Assembly (NCBI RefSeq): GCF_007655135.1
Contig: NC_045128.1
Coordinates: forward strand, 22,724,811 to 22,788,810
Direction of reading: 5' to 3'
Length of the DNA: 64,000 nt
Origin: Punica granatum
Lineage: Eukaryota > Streptophyta > Magnoliopsida > Myrtales > Lythraceae
Shown: positions 23,371 to 35,100 of the stretch, piece after piece
Layout: each line of letters begins with the position of its first letter
Numbering within the stretch: position 1 is the stretch's first letter
Program-made: the position numbers and the translations under genes
Notes under the pieces: generated by a model
Database searches by the model: none
Told to the model about the DNA's origin: nothing
The model's input: the letters and a program-made list of their open reading frames with translations, nothing else

Positions 23371-24671
23371 GGGTTAATTACACTAGTGGTCCAAAAAGTT
23401 TTACAAATGTATTAGGATGGTCCAAAAAGTTTTTTTTACTACTTGACGATACAAAATGTTTCAAAACCGTGACATTGTAGTGCATTCCGTCAATTCATGA
23501 TTGATGTCGTGGCAAAATACTGATGTGGCAAGAATATTGTAATAATAAAAATATTTTTTTATTTTAATTAAAACTCCAAACTTTTTAAATTTCAAAAGGA
23601 CCTAAATTTTTTGGATTTTTTCAAATTTTCCCCAACGCTCTCTCTCCCTCCACTATTCATCGTCTTCCTCCTCCCCCTCCATTGTTCATCATCTCGCCGA
23701 GTCAAAGGCGAGTCCCTAGCCTGCGGTTGCATTCCTTCTTGGACCTCACGCGTCCCATGCACGAGACCTTGGGCGAAGACAGCTCGATCACCGGAGCCTC
23801 CGATTTCCCGGTGGATCCAAACCATTTGAGGAAAAGCCGAGTGTTTCCTGCTTGATCACCGGAACCTCTCATTAGCTCCGGTTTCATTTGATTTTCGTCA
23901 TTTCTACTGAATTTATTGGGCTGATAGGGCCGAGATTTGGCAGCAGCGGTAGAAGGCTTCGGAGCATGAGTTGTGGCTCCGAGCTCGCGTCATGGTGACG
24001 ACCGTGTCGACAGCTCTGAGCCCTAAGGCAGCTCAGCAGGGAGGTTCCTGCATTGCCATTTCAAGGTCACTTCTGTTGCCCTCCAACTCCGACTCCAACA
24101 ATGCCGTCGCTTCTCGTCGTCCCAACGGCCGAGAGGTAAGCTCTCGTTACATGTCTGCTCTATCTTCGAATTCCTTCTCGTCTTCCACGGTAAAACGGTC
24201 CGCGTCGCCCCTGATTTCAAGAATAGCCGTTTCGCCAGCTGTTTCGACGTCGTCTCTAACAGCTCCTCCAGCAGCAATGAAGCACTCACAGTCCGTGGAG
24301 AGGAGGCCGATGGCGACTCCTCGGCCTTCGACTCAACGAGATGATGAATAGTGATGAATAGTGGAGGGGGAGGAGGAAGATGATGAACAGTGGAGGGAGA
24401 GAGAGGGTTGGGTCAAAATTGAAAAAGTCCAAAAAATTTAGGTCATTTTGAAATTTTAAAAGTTCGTAGTTTTAATTAAAATTTAAAAATATTTTTTATT
24501 ATAATATTATTGCCACATCAGCATTTTGCTACGGCGTCAATCATGAATTGACGGAATGCACTACAATGTTACGGTTTTGAAACATTTTGTACTATCAAGT
24601 AGCAAAAAAAACTTTTTTGGACCAACCTGATATATTTGTAAAACTTTTTGAACTACCAGTGTAATTTATCC
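23371..24671 (+). mobile_element. Pack-MULE: Mutator-like element carrying a QWRF-family gene fragment
   Basis: The 1301-bp element has terminal inverted repeats of about 310 bp (left about 23371-23690, right about 24355-24671). Its ends are gggttaattacactagtggt and, on the other strand, ggataaattacactggtagt. A perfect 9-bp duplication TAATAACAA (23362-23370 and 24672-24680) is diagnostic of Mutator-type transposition. No transposase is encoded. The interior is GC-rich and includes a 120-codon open frame resembling the N-terminus of QWRF/AUG8 proteins. The element sits within the gag region of the second copia, so it inserted later. Confidence 0.88.
23992..24351 (+). pseudogene. Captured N-terminal fragment of a QWRF/AUG8-type microtubule-associated protein
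   Basis: An open frame of 119 residues starts MVTTVSTA and contains LLPSNSDSNNAVASRRPNG, then SREVSSRYMS, a Ser-rich linker, SASPLISR and HSQSVERRPMATPRPST. That order of short conserved blocks is the N-terminal signature of QWRF proteins (AUG8, SCO3 and relatives), which bind microtubules with the augmin complex. The C-terminal QWRF domain is absent: the frame stops at the right inverted repeat of the MULE. It is a transduplicated gene fragment; whether it is transcribed cannot be judged. Confidence 0.72.
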
Positions 24672-24759
24672 TAATAACAATGAGATCATGTTTCTGTTTA
24701 TATTCTTCTATTTCATTGTGAATAGGCTAGTGCATGTTAAGTTCAGATCATTAAAATCT

Positions 24760-27260
24760 ATGTCAAAGTATGATTTATTAGTTGTGATAAGTGTGATGCT
24801 AAACAATGTAAAATTTGCATTGAGCCTAAAAAAAAATTGACAAGAATATCACTTCCTAAGTCTCAAAGGAATACCAAGTTAGTAGAGTTAATTCATTCAG
24901 ATAGATGTGAACTAATTAGCATGGTAACTAGAGGAGGAAAAAGATATTTCATTACATTCACTGAAGACTTCTCTAGTTATACATTTATTTATCTGATGAA
25001 ACATAAAGGTCAAACTTTTGAAATGTTTAAATGTTACAAATCAACTGTTGAAAAACTAACCAAAATAAAATTAGAGTTTTGAGTTATAGAGGTGGAGAGT
25101 ATTTCTCCATAGAGTTCTCTTCATTCTATGAAAAAAATGAAAACAAGTGCTCCATATACTCCTCAGCAGAACGTCTGGCAGAAAGAAAAAATCGAACACT
25201 AGTGGACATGACAAATGTTATGATTATAATTGCAAATCTTCCAATAAATTTGTGGGGTGAGGCTCTTTTCACTGCTTGCCATGTGCATAATTGAATTCTC
25301 TCAAGGAAGTCGAAAGTTTTTCCATATAAATTATGGAGAGGGAGAAAACCCAACCTAAGTTATCTTAGAGTATGAGGTTGTCTAGAATATTATAGAGTTA
25401 TGGATCCTAAAAGAACAAAGTTATGACTGAGAGTTCTAAGAAGTGATTTTGTGGGTTATGCATAAAATTCGAAGGCATACAGGCTTTTGGATTTATATTT
25501 GAATATAATTGTCAAACCAAGGGATGTAGAATTCTTAGAAAATAAATTTACAAACTTTGAATCACATCAGGATGTGCAACCTACTGATCCTAACTTGGAA
25601 GCTCCACTCAGGGAAAAAAAATTCCCAAAATCTTCTAGTGAACCTAGGAGAAGTAAGAAGGAAAGGAAGGAAAAGAGTTTGGATCTAGATCCTTTTTATT
25701 TCCTGGATTTATGTCATTTGTTAGAGGTGTACATTCGGTAACAAATAATATGCCCATTACTTAAATTGTGATGATGATCTAAAGACTTTAGGGAGGCATT
25801 GGCATTGAGAGATGCGGTCTTCTCGAAGGCGGTTATTAACAAAATGCATTCCACATTGTCTAATAAACTTGGAATTTAGTTGATTTGCCTCCTTGGTCAA
25901 AGCCTATTGGATGTGCATGGGTGTTTAGGAGAAAATTTAATGATGTTGAACTAGATTTAGTTGCTAAAGTATTTAGACAGAATGAGGGAATTGATTATTT
26001 GATACATAAGCACCAGTAGTTTTGATAACATTCATTAGAATGTTGTTTGCAATAGCATCAATATGTAAATTGGAAGTACACCAAATGGATATAAAAAAGA
26101 AAAGTTTTGAATGGTGATTTGGGTGAAGTTTATACGGAGCAACAAGAAGGATTTGTTATATCTGGAAATGAATAGAAGGTTTGCAAGTTAAATAAGTCCT
26201 TATACGGGCTGAAACGGGCACTAGAAACATTGGTATAAAATTGAACTAATTCATTTATTTTATCCCATGGTCTTAGGCATAACAGTGTTGATAAAAGTGT
26301 TTACTCAAGTTAACTAAGAACTATGGATTGATTGTATGCCTACATGTGGATGATTTGCTTATATTTGGTACTAGTAAGAAGGGCATAAAGGAAATCAAAA
26401 GGTGTCTAACTTTAAAATTCCAAAGGAAGGATCTTGAGAATTAGACACTATTTTGGAATTAAAGCTGGAAAACATAGTGGGGGTCGTGCCTTGGGTTATG
26501 CCTTTTGTTAGTTCCAGTATATTGAAGATTATTGAACAAATATAAGTATTTGAGATTCAAATTAGCAAATACCTCATTTGATGTCTCATGTAAATTAACA
26601 GTTAATGAGGGTCGGTCAACTTTTCAGTTGGAATATGCAAGTGTAAAATAAACATTAATGTATATAAAGCATTGTATTGGATATAATATAGATCTTGCAA
26701 TTTGCAAACTTTCAAGGTGTACAAGTATCCTTGGTAACATATAGTGAAAGACTATTGGCCGAGTACTTGGTCTTTAAGCAAGGTAGCTATCAACATAGGA
26801 TATTCTTAAGGTATTAGATCGATACACGGACGATAGTTGGACATCTAGTGTTAACAATAATAAATCAACATCTGAGTGGGTTCACTCTTGGAAGTGGAAC
26901 GGTGTCATAGGCATCGAGGAAACAAACTTGTATTATACATTCGACAATGGAGTTGGAGTTTGTAGTTATTGCTGCAGGGTGCTAAGAAGCAAAATGGCTG
27001 AGGAACTTATTGTTGGATATCGGATTATGGTCACATTTGATGTCAACCATCTCATGGAATTTTATTAGAGAAACTACGATCTTTAGAGGGTCAAGCAAGA
27101 TTTACAATAGAAATCTAGACATATGTGCCTGAGACATGCATATGTTACACGGATGCATTCCTCGGAGGTAATCATGATCGTGTGTATTAAAGAATTTGAC
27201 GGATCCGTTTACAAAAGGTCTTGGATGAGACACTATAAGTTCTACCCCAGATGGCATGGA
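24760..27260 (+). pseudogene. Copia pol remnants (integrase, RT, RNase H)
   Basis: After the MULE, plus-strand sequence resumes with a GAG-pre-integrase segment (CKICIEPKKKLTRISLPKSQ; VELIHSD) and the integrase core (24837-25294: FITFTEDFSSYTFIYLMKHK and AERKNRTLVDM). A linker segment lies at 25487-25741. Reverse transcriptase follows about 25870-26480, with KLNKSLYGLKRA and LIVCLHVDDLLIFGTS (the VDD active-site block). RNase H-type sequence is at about 26730-27020 (HSGFTLGSGTVS-like, STMELEFVVIAAG). Repeated stops and frameshifts interrupt all parts. Confidence 0.8.
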
Positions 27261-27528
27261 TTAAAACCTATAATATAAAGAGTCCTTGGTAATGAGAACT
27301 AACCTTTTCTTGAGCACTACCACTTGTTTAAAGGTTTAATGGGTAACAAGAAGTTACTGATAAGTGACTGGATTGATTGTTACGATTAAGGAAGGATGAG
27401 TATATGTACTCTTAATAAGGTTGAAATAATTTTGTGGCCTTAGTACCATGGCATAATGCATGAACCTCACCTATATAGACACTAGAAGTGGTGTTGCTTC
27501 TACCAAAAGTTGGATTTTACTTTTCTAA

Positions 27529-27719
27529 GACTGCGTTTGATTTGTTAGTGTGATTTTAAAATCATGATTTTGATTTTGATTTTGATTTTGATTGTGGAAA
27601 AAGACAAATGAGATGGTATTATAAATTTGACTTGGGAAACGTGTGTTTTTGTTGTTTAGTGGGTAGAGTTAAAATCAAAATCGCGATTCTAAAATCACAC
27701 CTACATTTCAAACGGGCCA
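27529..27719. mobile_element. MITE related to the Tourist-like element at 9743
   Basis: The core gattttgattttgattgtgg, acaaatgagat and ataaatttgacttg...aaacgtgt matches the MITE at 9743-9987. The ends, ctgcgtttga and tcaaacgggcc, form a short degenerate inverted repeat. A target duplication is not clear. It lies between the RNase H remnant and the 3' LTR of the copia element. Confidence 0.6.
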
Positions 27720-27979
27720 ATGTTCATGAAAATTAAGATGAAGCACATGGCTAGAAAAGTGCTAGGTATAATTTATGAGCTTCTCATAGAAAACGGGATG
27801 TTCTTGTGTGTGTGGTATTTCCGATCTTGATACTAGGAATCTCGGTTTAAACACAAAGCCACCATTGATTTCATTGAGGTTTTGAGATACCTACACTAAC
27901 TGGAGGTCTAAATCGAAAGATACCTTCTCGTATGCATGAGAATGTCATATTGCTCAAAGTCACAATCTAAGTTGGACAA

Positions 27980-28696
27980 TGTTGTAAATTTATAAAGGCA
28001 TATTGTGACTTGTGAGAGGAAACATGCATGGAGTGACTCGAGGAAATATGTGAAATTAATTCTCAATGAAAAGTGCTTCGAGTCAAGAGTCCGATGCTTC
28101 GAACGGGATATGAGTTGGAGTTCATATGAAAAAATAATAATCTATCAAAATTTATTGTGCATATAATAGATGACTTCGTGCCGCAGCACTATAGTTTCAG
28201 TGCTGCAGCACCGGAGTTGCTATTGATTTCCAGATCAATCGATGCTGCAATACTGAAACCGATGTTGCAGCACAGGGCGATTACCATGTTTCAGTTCAGT
28301 TAGCATTGCAGCACCGAAACCGATGTTGCACCACGGAGGTGGTTATCATTTAATAGTTGTAAACGTTGGCTGTAAGAACATGACTGTTTGAAAGAACACA
28401 ACTACTCATATTATAAATAAACTTATGAGGAATGAACAGACATAACAAAACAACATCAAACACATTTTCTCCCCTCATTCTCTTTGTTCTTCTTCCCTCG
28501 GTACTCTTAAGAGAAGTCTAAATGAGAGATCTCCGTTCTTGTTGCACGAAGATCTTAGTGGTTGTGTTGCATCTTGGAGGTGATAATATAATTAAGATTC
28601 TCGTGATAAACTTTTCATAGTGGAAACGATAAGAAAAGGGATCTTCACATCTCTGACCACACTTTTCGATCTACTCTCCGATCCTCTTCTTCAACA
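27980..28696 (+). repeat. 3' LTR of the plus-strand copia element
   Basis: It is the partner of 21969-22692, with the same TG start and CA end. The purine-rich aagttggacaa immediately before it fits a polypurine tract. Confidence 0.88.
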
Positions 28697-28701
28697 CAAA
28701 T

Positions 28702-30258
28702 ACTCTTGAAAGTTTGTAGAAAATTTTGGTTTACTTACATTCATTCTTTAATTATTAAAAAATAGTAATTTGACAATTTGACTCCAAAACAAATCCAAAA
28801 TAATAAAAAAAAAATCCGATAAATTCCTCCAAATCGTTTAATGAACTATCCAAACAAGGGTTTCGGAACCCCTTTGTAACCTCTCAAAACATTTTCCCTC
28901 CTCACCCTGTCATAATCTTCCAAACCCCTCCCCTCCAAACCCCTTAATGATGGAAATCCAAACTTAGTGTTAAAAGTAGAATTTAAAGCCCTTACGCTTG
29001 GGGAACTTACAAAAGCTTCACTGGGATATATAATAATTAATTTAAAAGAGCGCACACACTCAAGACTTGTGAGAGAGTATTTAGGCTAATGTCTTCTCCC
29101 GTAAGACACACACACCTAATTATATTAGACACAGAGACACTAATATTTTAAATACGATGAATTGTGCACTTGTACAATATTTACACTAATAATCAAAGAT
29201 CATGGATACCTGCACAAGACACTGATATCCGAGTAATAATTAACGAAGGTCTTCGTCAACTTGACTCTTTGGGAATTGGAATTGGGGATGGTGCCATCTG
29301 TGTTTCTTGAGACCAAAACCAAAAATTTGCATCTTGAAATCTACAATTTTGCCTGCACACGATTTAACCAACAACTTTGTATGAATATCATATATCTTCA
29401 AAAACTAGCACCTTAGCTTTTTTTTTTTTTTTTGGCGAACCCCTCTTTAAAAGATTGGGGGAAAACCCGCATGTAACCTAGGCATGACTGAAATTGTTCG
29501 AAAGATCAAAGAAAAGGGTGCATCATCTCCCTTGTTTAGTTATTCCTCATCCACATGCACATTTTTTTTTATACAAATCGATGCATCAGATATTGGATTT
29601 GGAGACATTCTCATATAGACGGCAGATTGATTAAACAAATAAATAAAAAAAGGAACAAATAGTGCCTATCATTTGCTTCTCTTCGATGAATATTTTTGAT
29701 ATCATTTCTATATGAGACCATGATTTATGTGTAATGTTTATGCAAGATTAGTAACTGATATATTGATGGTATGCAATGAAACCGAAATCTATATATCATA
29801 TATTGAAGACTCCGAGCACCTTGCCCCCTCCTCTAGTCAAACCCAGCGGTAGGCTTGCCCAATGTTCAAGAACCCTAGACTGGGCGAGCTTGGATTCGTA
29901 TTTTAACTTTTTACCGGGTTTAGGTTCACCCAAATTAGGGCTCGCGAGTCGCAAGCCGTGGCTTGGACGAGCAAGTGCTACTTAATTAGCTCCCACGAGC
30001 CTCTCTCACTGAACTTGTTTCTCTCGGGCTCTATTCATGAATTTGTTTGTGTTAACATAAAAAATATCAAGGGCAAGTTTGTCCTTTGATATTTTAGTCC
30101 CATCATGTGCCATATGTTTATTTCGAGGAGCAATCAAAACAGACGAATTCAATCAGAATCTCAATTCTCATTCCCTCTCAGTTCCAGTTTCTCACCAAAT
30201 TCCAATCAATTCTATCCTTATCCTGACAATGTCCCAGTCCCACCCAACCCACGAACGA
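28702..30258. other. Spacer between copia element and COPT5 promoter
   Basis: AT-rich sequence with poly-A and poly-T runs and short C-rich patches near 28860-28950 and 29810-29990. No protein-like ORF or RNA gene is recognised. Confidence 0.45.
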
Positions 30259-30408
30259 GTACAATCGCCTTGCTTGGGGGAAGGACTACAGTACTTTTGG
30301 ACAATTAGTACTGGACAGGGAAAGAACAGTTGTACTTCCCCATCTATGTATCTATCTTAAGCAAGAACAGTACGTACTACCTTGTGCGAGAAAGCTTAAC
30401 GATAGTAC
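30259..30408. promoter_or_regulatory. Cluster of seven GTAC copper-response cores upstream of COPT5
   Basis: GTAC occurs at 30259, 30291, 30308, 30332, 30370, 30374 and 30405, seven times in 150 bp, where random sequence would give fewer than one. GTAC is the core bound by SPL7/CRR1 SBP-domain regulators at copper-deficiency genes. The cluster lies about 190-340 bp upstream of the copper transporter start codon. The match to the gene's function suggests copper-responsive control, which is an inference. Confidence 0.6.
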
Positions 30409-30469
30409 TTAACGAATCCGCCTTGTTTCTCATCTCCCTTCCTCCATTGGAAATTCCGACAACCTTTGT

Positions 30470-30530
30470 AACATCAATCATCAGTTATTGCCCTCCTGTC
30501 CTGTTGTGTCTTAACATCAATCATCAGTTA
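30470..30530 (+). repeat. Short direct repeat in the COPT5 leader region
   Basis: The 18-mer aacatcaatcatcagtta occurs at 30470-30487 and again at 30513-30530, 65 to 125 bp upstream of the COPT5 start. It may be a small duplication in the 5' leader. Confidence 0.8.
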
Positions 30531-30594
30531 GACACAAAATAAGGAAGAAGAAAGAAGAAGAGGAAGATCAATCGATTAATTAGCCAGCAAAAAG

Positions 30595-31071
30595 ATGATG
30601 CACATGACGTTCTACTGGAGCAAGGAGGTGACCCTCCTGGTGGACTCGTGGCGCACCCGGTCGTGGGTCGACTACGCCCTCACCCTCCTCGCCTGCTTCC
30701 TCGCCTCTGCATTCTACCAGCTCCTCGAGGACCGCCGTGTCCGCCTCAACCTACGTCTCTCCTCCTCGTCCTCCTCATCCAGCCGGGCCACTGACAGCCC
30801 GGATGCGTCCCTGAATACGACGCTGTTATCCAAGTCGGCGAAGATCGGGTCCGGGAGTTCCAACAGGTGGTCCCGGGGTAGGGTCACGGAGGCGGTCATG
30901 TTCGGGGTGAACTCTGCGATCGGATACCTGCTGATGCTCGCGGTGATGTCATTCAACGGCGGGGTCTTCGCAAGTGTCGTCTTCGGGCTAGCGATCGGGT
31001 ACTTGGCCTTCAGGAATGGGGACGAGGTAGCCTCGATGGTGGTTGCTGATAACGCCTGTGCCTGTGCCTGA
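30595..31071 (+). CDS. COPT5: Copper transporter, COPT5-like (Ctr family)
   Basis: An intronless gene of 158 residues. Ctr proteins are trimeric Cu(I) channels; COPT5 in Arabidopsis exports copper from the vacuole or prevacuole and matters when copper is scarce. Visible features: a short Met/His N-terminus (MMHMTFYW), TM1 at about 24-45 (WVDYALTLLACFLASAFYQL), a variable Ser-rich loop (55-66), and TM2 at about 98-120 with the essential MxxxM (M114, M118). TM3 at about 122-139 carries the GxxxG packing motif (G131, G135). The C-terminus ends in a Cys pair (ACACA) that can hand over copper. The start is the first of two adjacent ATGs, as in COPT5. GC-rich codons contrast with the AT-rich flanks. 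It is convergent with TOZ. Confidence 0.93.
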   Translation: MMHMTFYWSKEVTLLVDSWRTRSWVDYALTLLACFLASAFYQLLEDRRVRLNLRLSSSSSSSSRATDSPDASLNTTLLSKSAKIGSGSSNRWSRGRVTEAVMFGVNSAIGYLLMLAVMSFNGGVFASVVFGLAIGYLAFRNGDEVASMVVADNACACA

Positions 31072-32102
31072 TCAAGCCCTACGTATAGTAATTTCATTTC
31101 TACTCTATGTTTTGTTTTTCTGGTTACTTTTGCACTTTTCAAGTACCATTGTCGAATGAACCTGCTGTGATTCCACATATGAAATGTAAACTGTGTCCAA
31201 CACAATAACAGGACATTTGTATAACGCGAAAATCTTTCGAAGTCATCGACAGATTTCCGAATAAATACGGACACTATTGATGTGGAATGCATTATTAACG
31301 AGATATTTCAGACATGTCCGAATGATCGGATGAGTCGTCAACCAATAAGTGCCTCTCTAGCTTGTTACACTTCTTCCTAATTTTGTCATCTGACATCGAT
31401 TTCTACATCCTTAGTATTTAAACTCAAGGGAAACGATCCCTCTATTACTTTCATCTTTTCCGGTCCCATCATCCATGTTTATAGAGCTTAATTGTTTCCA
31501 CGAATTGCATCAAGTGACTCGTATTTCGTATGGCCACAGATGCATTGTATATATGCTATCCATCACTAATCATGGGATAAACGTAGATGAGCCGGCTGAG
31601 TCCCGGAGTCAGTCTCCTCCCTGTTGCTTCTCTTTAATTCCGACTCCTCAGATCAATCCTCAGAACTGCGATCCAAAGAGAGTTGGCAGAAAAAAATCCA
31701 ATTCTGCGATAAGCAGCGCCAACTCTCTTCAGGTACAACCGATCCCAATCCCAAACCCCACTCTACAGAGTCTTCTCTAGCCTTACAATTTGTCCCAGCT
31801 TACCGAGGTCCCTTTTCGAATCAAATCCGATGATATAAGCTCAGTCACTTGACTTCCCAACGAGATCGAGCCAAATGCATGTGACAAACTAATGGTAATG
31901 ATATGAGCTTGAGTCGGTTGATATTCCAAGGAGCAGACCCCATCTTACATGACTTGCGCTATAATATGAGGAAAACTTGTAATCAGATGTGATTTCTCTA
32001 CACCTACGTCGCTGGGCCCTGGATCAAAACGGCCCTCAGCTTTAAGAAATGGCATAAATTACTCACTGATACAACAAGACAGCATGTGTTCAAAAACCTG
32101 TC
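31072..32102. other. Convergent spacer between COPT5 and TOZ
   Basis: It should contain both 3' untranslated regions. No further gene is recognised. The short frames at 31475-31833 have no family resemblance. Confidence 0.5.
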
Positions 32103-35100
32103 TTAAGCCTCTATCGGGATAGCGACGCCACCACCTGCTGCGCCATCCTTTGCTTTCTTAGCTGATTTTCTATCTTTGGATTTGCCAGCCCGTCCTCTCT
32201 TCTTAGACACAGAAGATTTCTCTTCCAGCTCCCCTCTAATATCCCCATCTGATTTATCTGTTAGAGGCACATCATTTGTGTCTTTCATCTCAGAGTTAAC
32301 TCCTAGAGGCACAGCTCTGCTACCAGCTTCTCTCACGGTTTCAGGAGCTTCTGGTTCAATGACCGACATCCCCATCAATGTATAATCCAACAAATATGTG
32401 CTCCTCACAAGCCTATCGATCCTGCTGAAGTGCCTCTGAGAATACGGAATGAGACCCTCAAGGAGCTCCCCTATGCCTTTGATCTGAAAAACACACAATC
32501 AACTTTTTGTTAATATGAACATCTTACAGAGAGCATTGCTGAAATCAAACCACAGCTTTCCTTCAAAATATATCCTCGTCTCCAACACGTCAATAAATTC
32601 GACAAAAGATGCTCTTTTTCAGAAGTCTCAGATTTTTTAGTAGAGTACTACGCATCTCCTTGTTCAGAGGTTAAAAAGGATTGCCTAGCACAGATATTAT
32701 ACAGAAGTGATAAGTTGATGCAACAAAGCATGCATCTTGTAGGTTCAACTAAATTCTTAAAGCAATTTTCCAGGAACATGCGGTCTTGCAAATCTCAGTC
32801 CTGACAACAGAATATGTAACAGGAAGAGGGATACTTTAATAGCATTATTAAAATGACTACTACCTTAATTATTTCAGAGGGAGGAAAGATTTTGAAGACT
32901 TCAAACAGCAGAGACTGAGCAACATGACACATTTTTGGTTTTGTATTCCACTCTCGTGCATATTCAAGAAGCTTATTAACATCTTCCTTCCCAAGGGAAG
33001 AAAGGGCTCTCTCTATGAGCTCCCGAGCTTCTTTCTTCCTACAAAAAGGATTATTAGATAGATGGATACAGATCTCAGACCAGAAAAAATGATAAATGGA
33101 TATACATCATATAGAAGATAAGATGTTACATACCTACAGATTTCAGCAAACAATTCAAACAATTTATGAGGCCGCCGGAGTTCAAACGCAATTTGGATTG
33201 CTTTTGTGTAGTCAGTATCAGCTACCGCATTGTCAAGCTCTAAGCCTTTCAATACTCCTTCTTCCTGCATCATCATCAGAATTATACTTACACAACTGTG
33301 TCGCTAGAATTTTTCATCTGAAGCTCCAAAAGCATAATGAGCAAGACTTTTGCCTCGTTCAAGCAAAGATTTCACGTATACACAAGACATAAGCAAAGGA
33401 CGGGAATTAGTGAAATAATGGTATTTATCCATTTTAACTGGCCTCTAACTAGTTGCTCACTCCAGTCCTTCCAGTTGAAAATTACCCATTTTTGCACATG
33501 GCAAGAGAAACACATGCTAAATTTATATCGTGGACTCTCTCTTAGTGCCGGAACCCATACCACCAGATCAAAAAGGAAATTTTCTAAATATTACTTTAGC
33601 AATTGTTCCACATGCATTACATCAGCTCTACCTTTCTACCGGACTTAAACTACAGCAGCGCAAACATAACTGACAGTGACCCATAAAATGCACCACAGTC
33701 TGACAGTGAAATGAAAATTTTCGAATGTTGCTGAGCTGATACACCTTCAGCAATGGCCAGCTTCTAGTATCTGATTACGATGCAAAAAAGCCAGAATAAA
33801 GAAAAGAGAAAATTGAAGCAGTTTTCAGACTATACCTCTTTGCGGAATGCTTCCTCTTTGTCAGAAGCAGTTGAATCATACCACAGATTGACAATAGCAT
33901 CACTGCCACCGGTTGCAAGAATTTCTGTCTTTCTCCCAACAGCTACAGCCCAAACCTGTTGAGATAGCTTATCAGCATGACAAAAAGAAGATAATCTGTC
34001 GAAAAAGAAACCAGCTAAAAAGCCCCAATGTTTATCATGCTACCACCAAAATATGAAGCATCTTCCTGACAATATTCTTTTGATAAAATGAAGTGCAATA
34101 GTTTGACCATTCACCAACAGCACATCACAGTCTTGTTAAAACAGCAACTCAAAAGAAGAAACCAAGATGAGTTCAGGACCTTGTCCTCATGTTGATCATA
34201 TGTAGCAATGCATTCATTGGTTCTGACAGCCCATAGCTTCACCAAACCATCAGCTCCTGAAATGGGTGGGTCTTACGTTAATCAGTTAGATTTTCATGCA
34301 CTGATGGAAATAAGATACAAGATACAAACTAATTCATACCACAGGATACAAACTGAGTCCCACGAGTGAGAAATGATGCTCTTAGTACACTGGAAGTATG
34401 TCCTTCGAATGTCCTCAAGCAAGAACCATCAGGTATAGACCATATCTTAACTGTCTTGTCACCGGATGCTGTGATAACACATTTATCCACAGGCGAAAAC
34501 TCCACTGACCATATTCCCCTTTTATGTCCTCTTAATACAACAACAGAAACCAGATCGGGGAGCTTCCATACACAAGCTGTCCGATCCTGTGAACAGGAAA
34601 TAAGCAAAAACAATCAAAGCATATCAGACATATTTCATTAAAACCAGATAAGGAACCGCAAGGAAGCAATGCTCTTAAATTCTGTAAGAGTCTCGTATTA
34701 AATTCATGAAATAAGCAATGATGTGAATCATCAGGAACCACCAACCTGAGAACCAGAGCAAACCAAACCATCATTTGGTGAAATTGCAATGGAGTTTATA
34801 TCCTTATCATGAGCTGCTACAACAGCTTTAGCCTTCAAACTAGCAGGCTCTTCTGCACCATCTGACGTGTCATCCAAACTCCAGACCTTAAGAGTGCGAT
34901 CACTACAAAAAGAATGGAACAACCCCATTGAAAATCAACCCTTGAACACCATTTACTGAAAAGAAAGATGAAGACGCATGCACCACACCCTATTCCTTGC
35001 ATGTAATTCTACATCATTCAGTGCCCCAGAATTTTTCAAATTAAAAATCATTACATTTTACCATGCGCACAGAACATCCACGCCAGCAAAGGTAAAGTTA

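Larger units (their letters stand above)
21969..28696 (+). mobile_element. Second Ty1/copia retrotransposon, inactive, with nested insertions
   Basis: LTRs at 21969-22692 (724 bp) and 27980-28696 (717 bp) both begin TGTTGTAAATTTATAAAG and end in cttcttcaaca. The flanking pentamers AAAAT (21964-21968) and CAAAT (28697-28701) match in four of five positions. The internal plus-strand order gag, integrase, RT, RNase H identifies Ty1/copia. A MULE (23371-24671) and a MITE (about 27529-27719) have inserted into it. No clear primer site follows the left LTR. Confidence 0.88.

Noticed and set aside
30714..31292. 192-codon antisense ORF over COPT5
   Set aside because: It is the shadow of a GC-rich coding frame. 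The plus-strand product is a complete COPT5 homologue, and the antisense translation has no family features.
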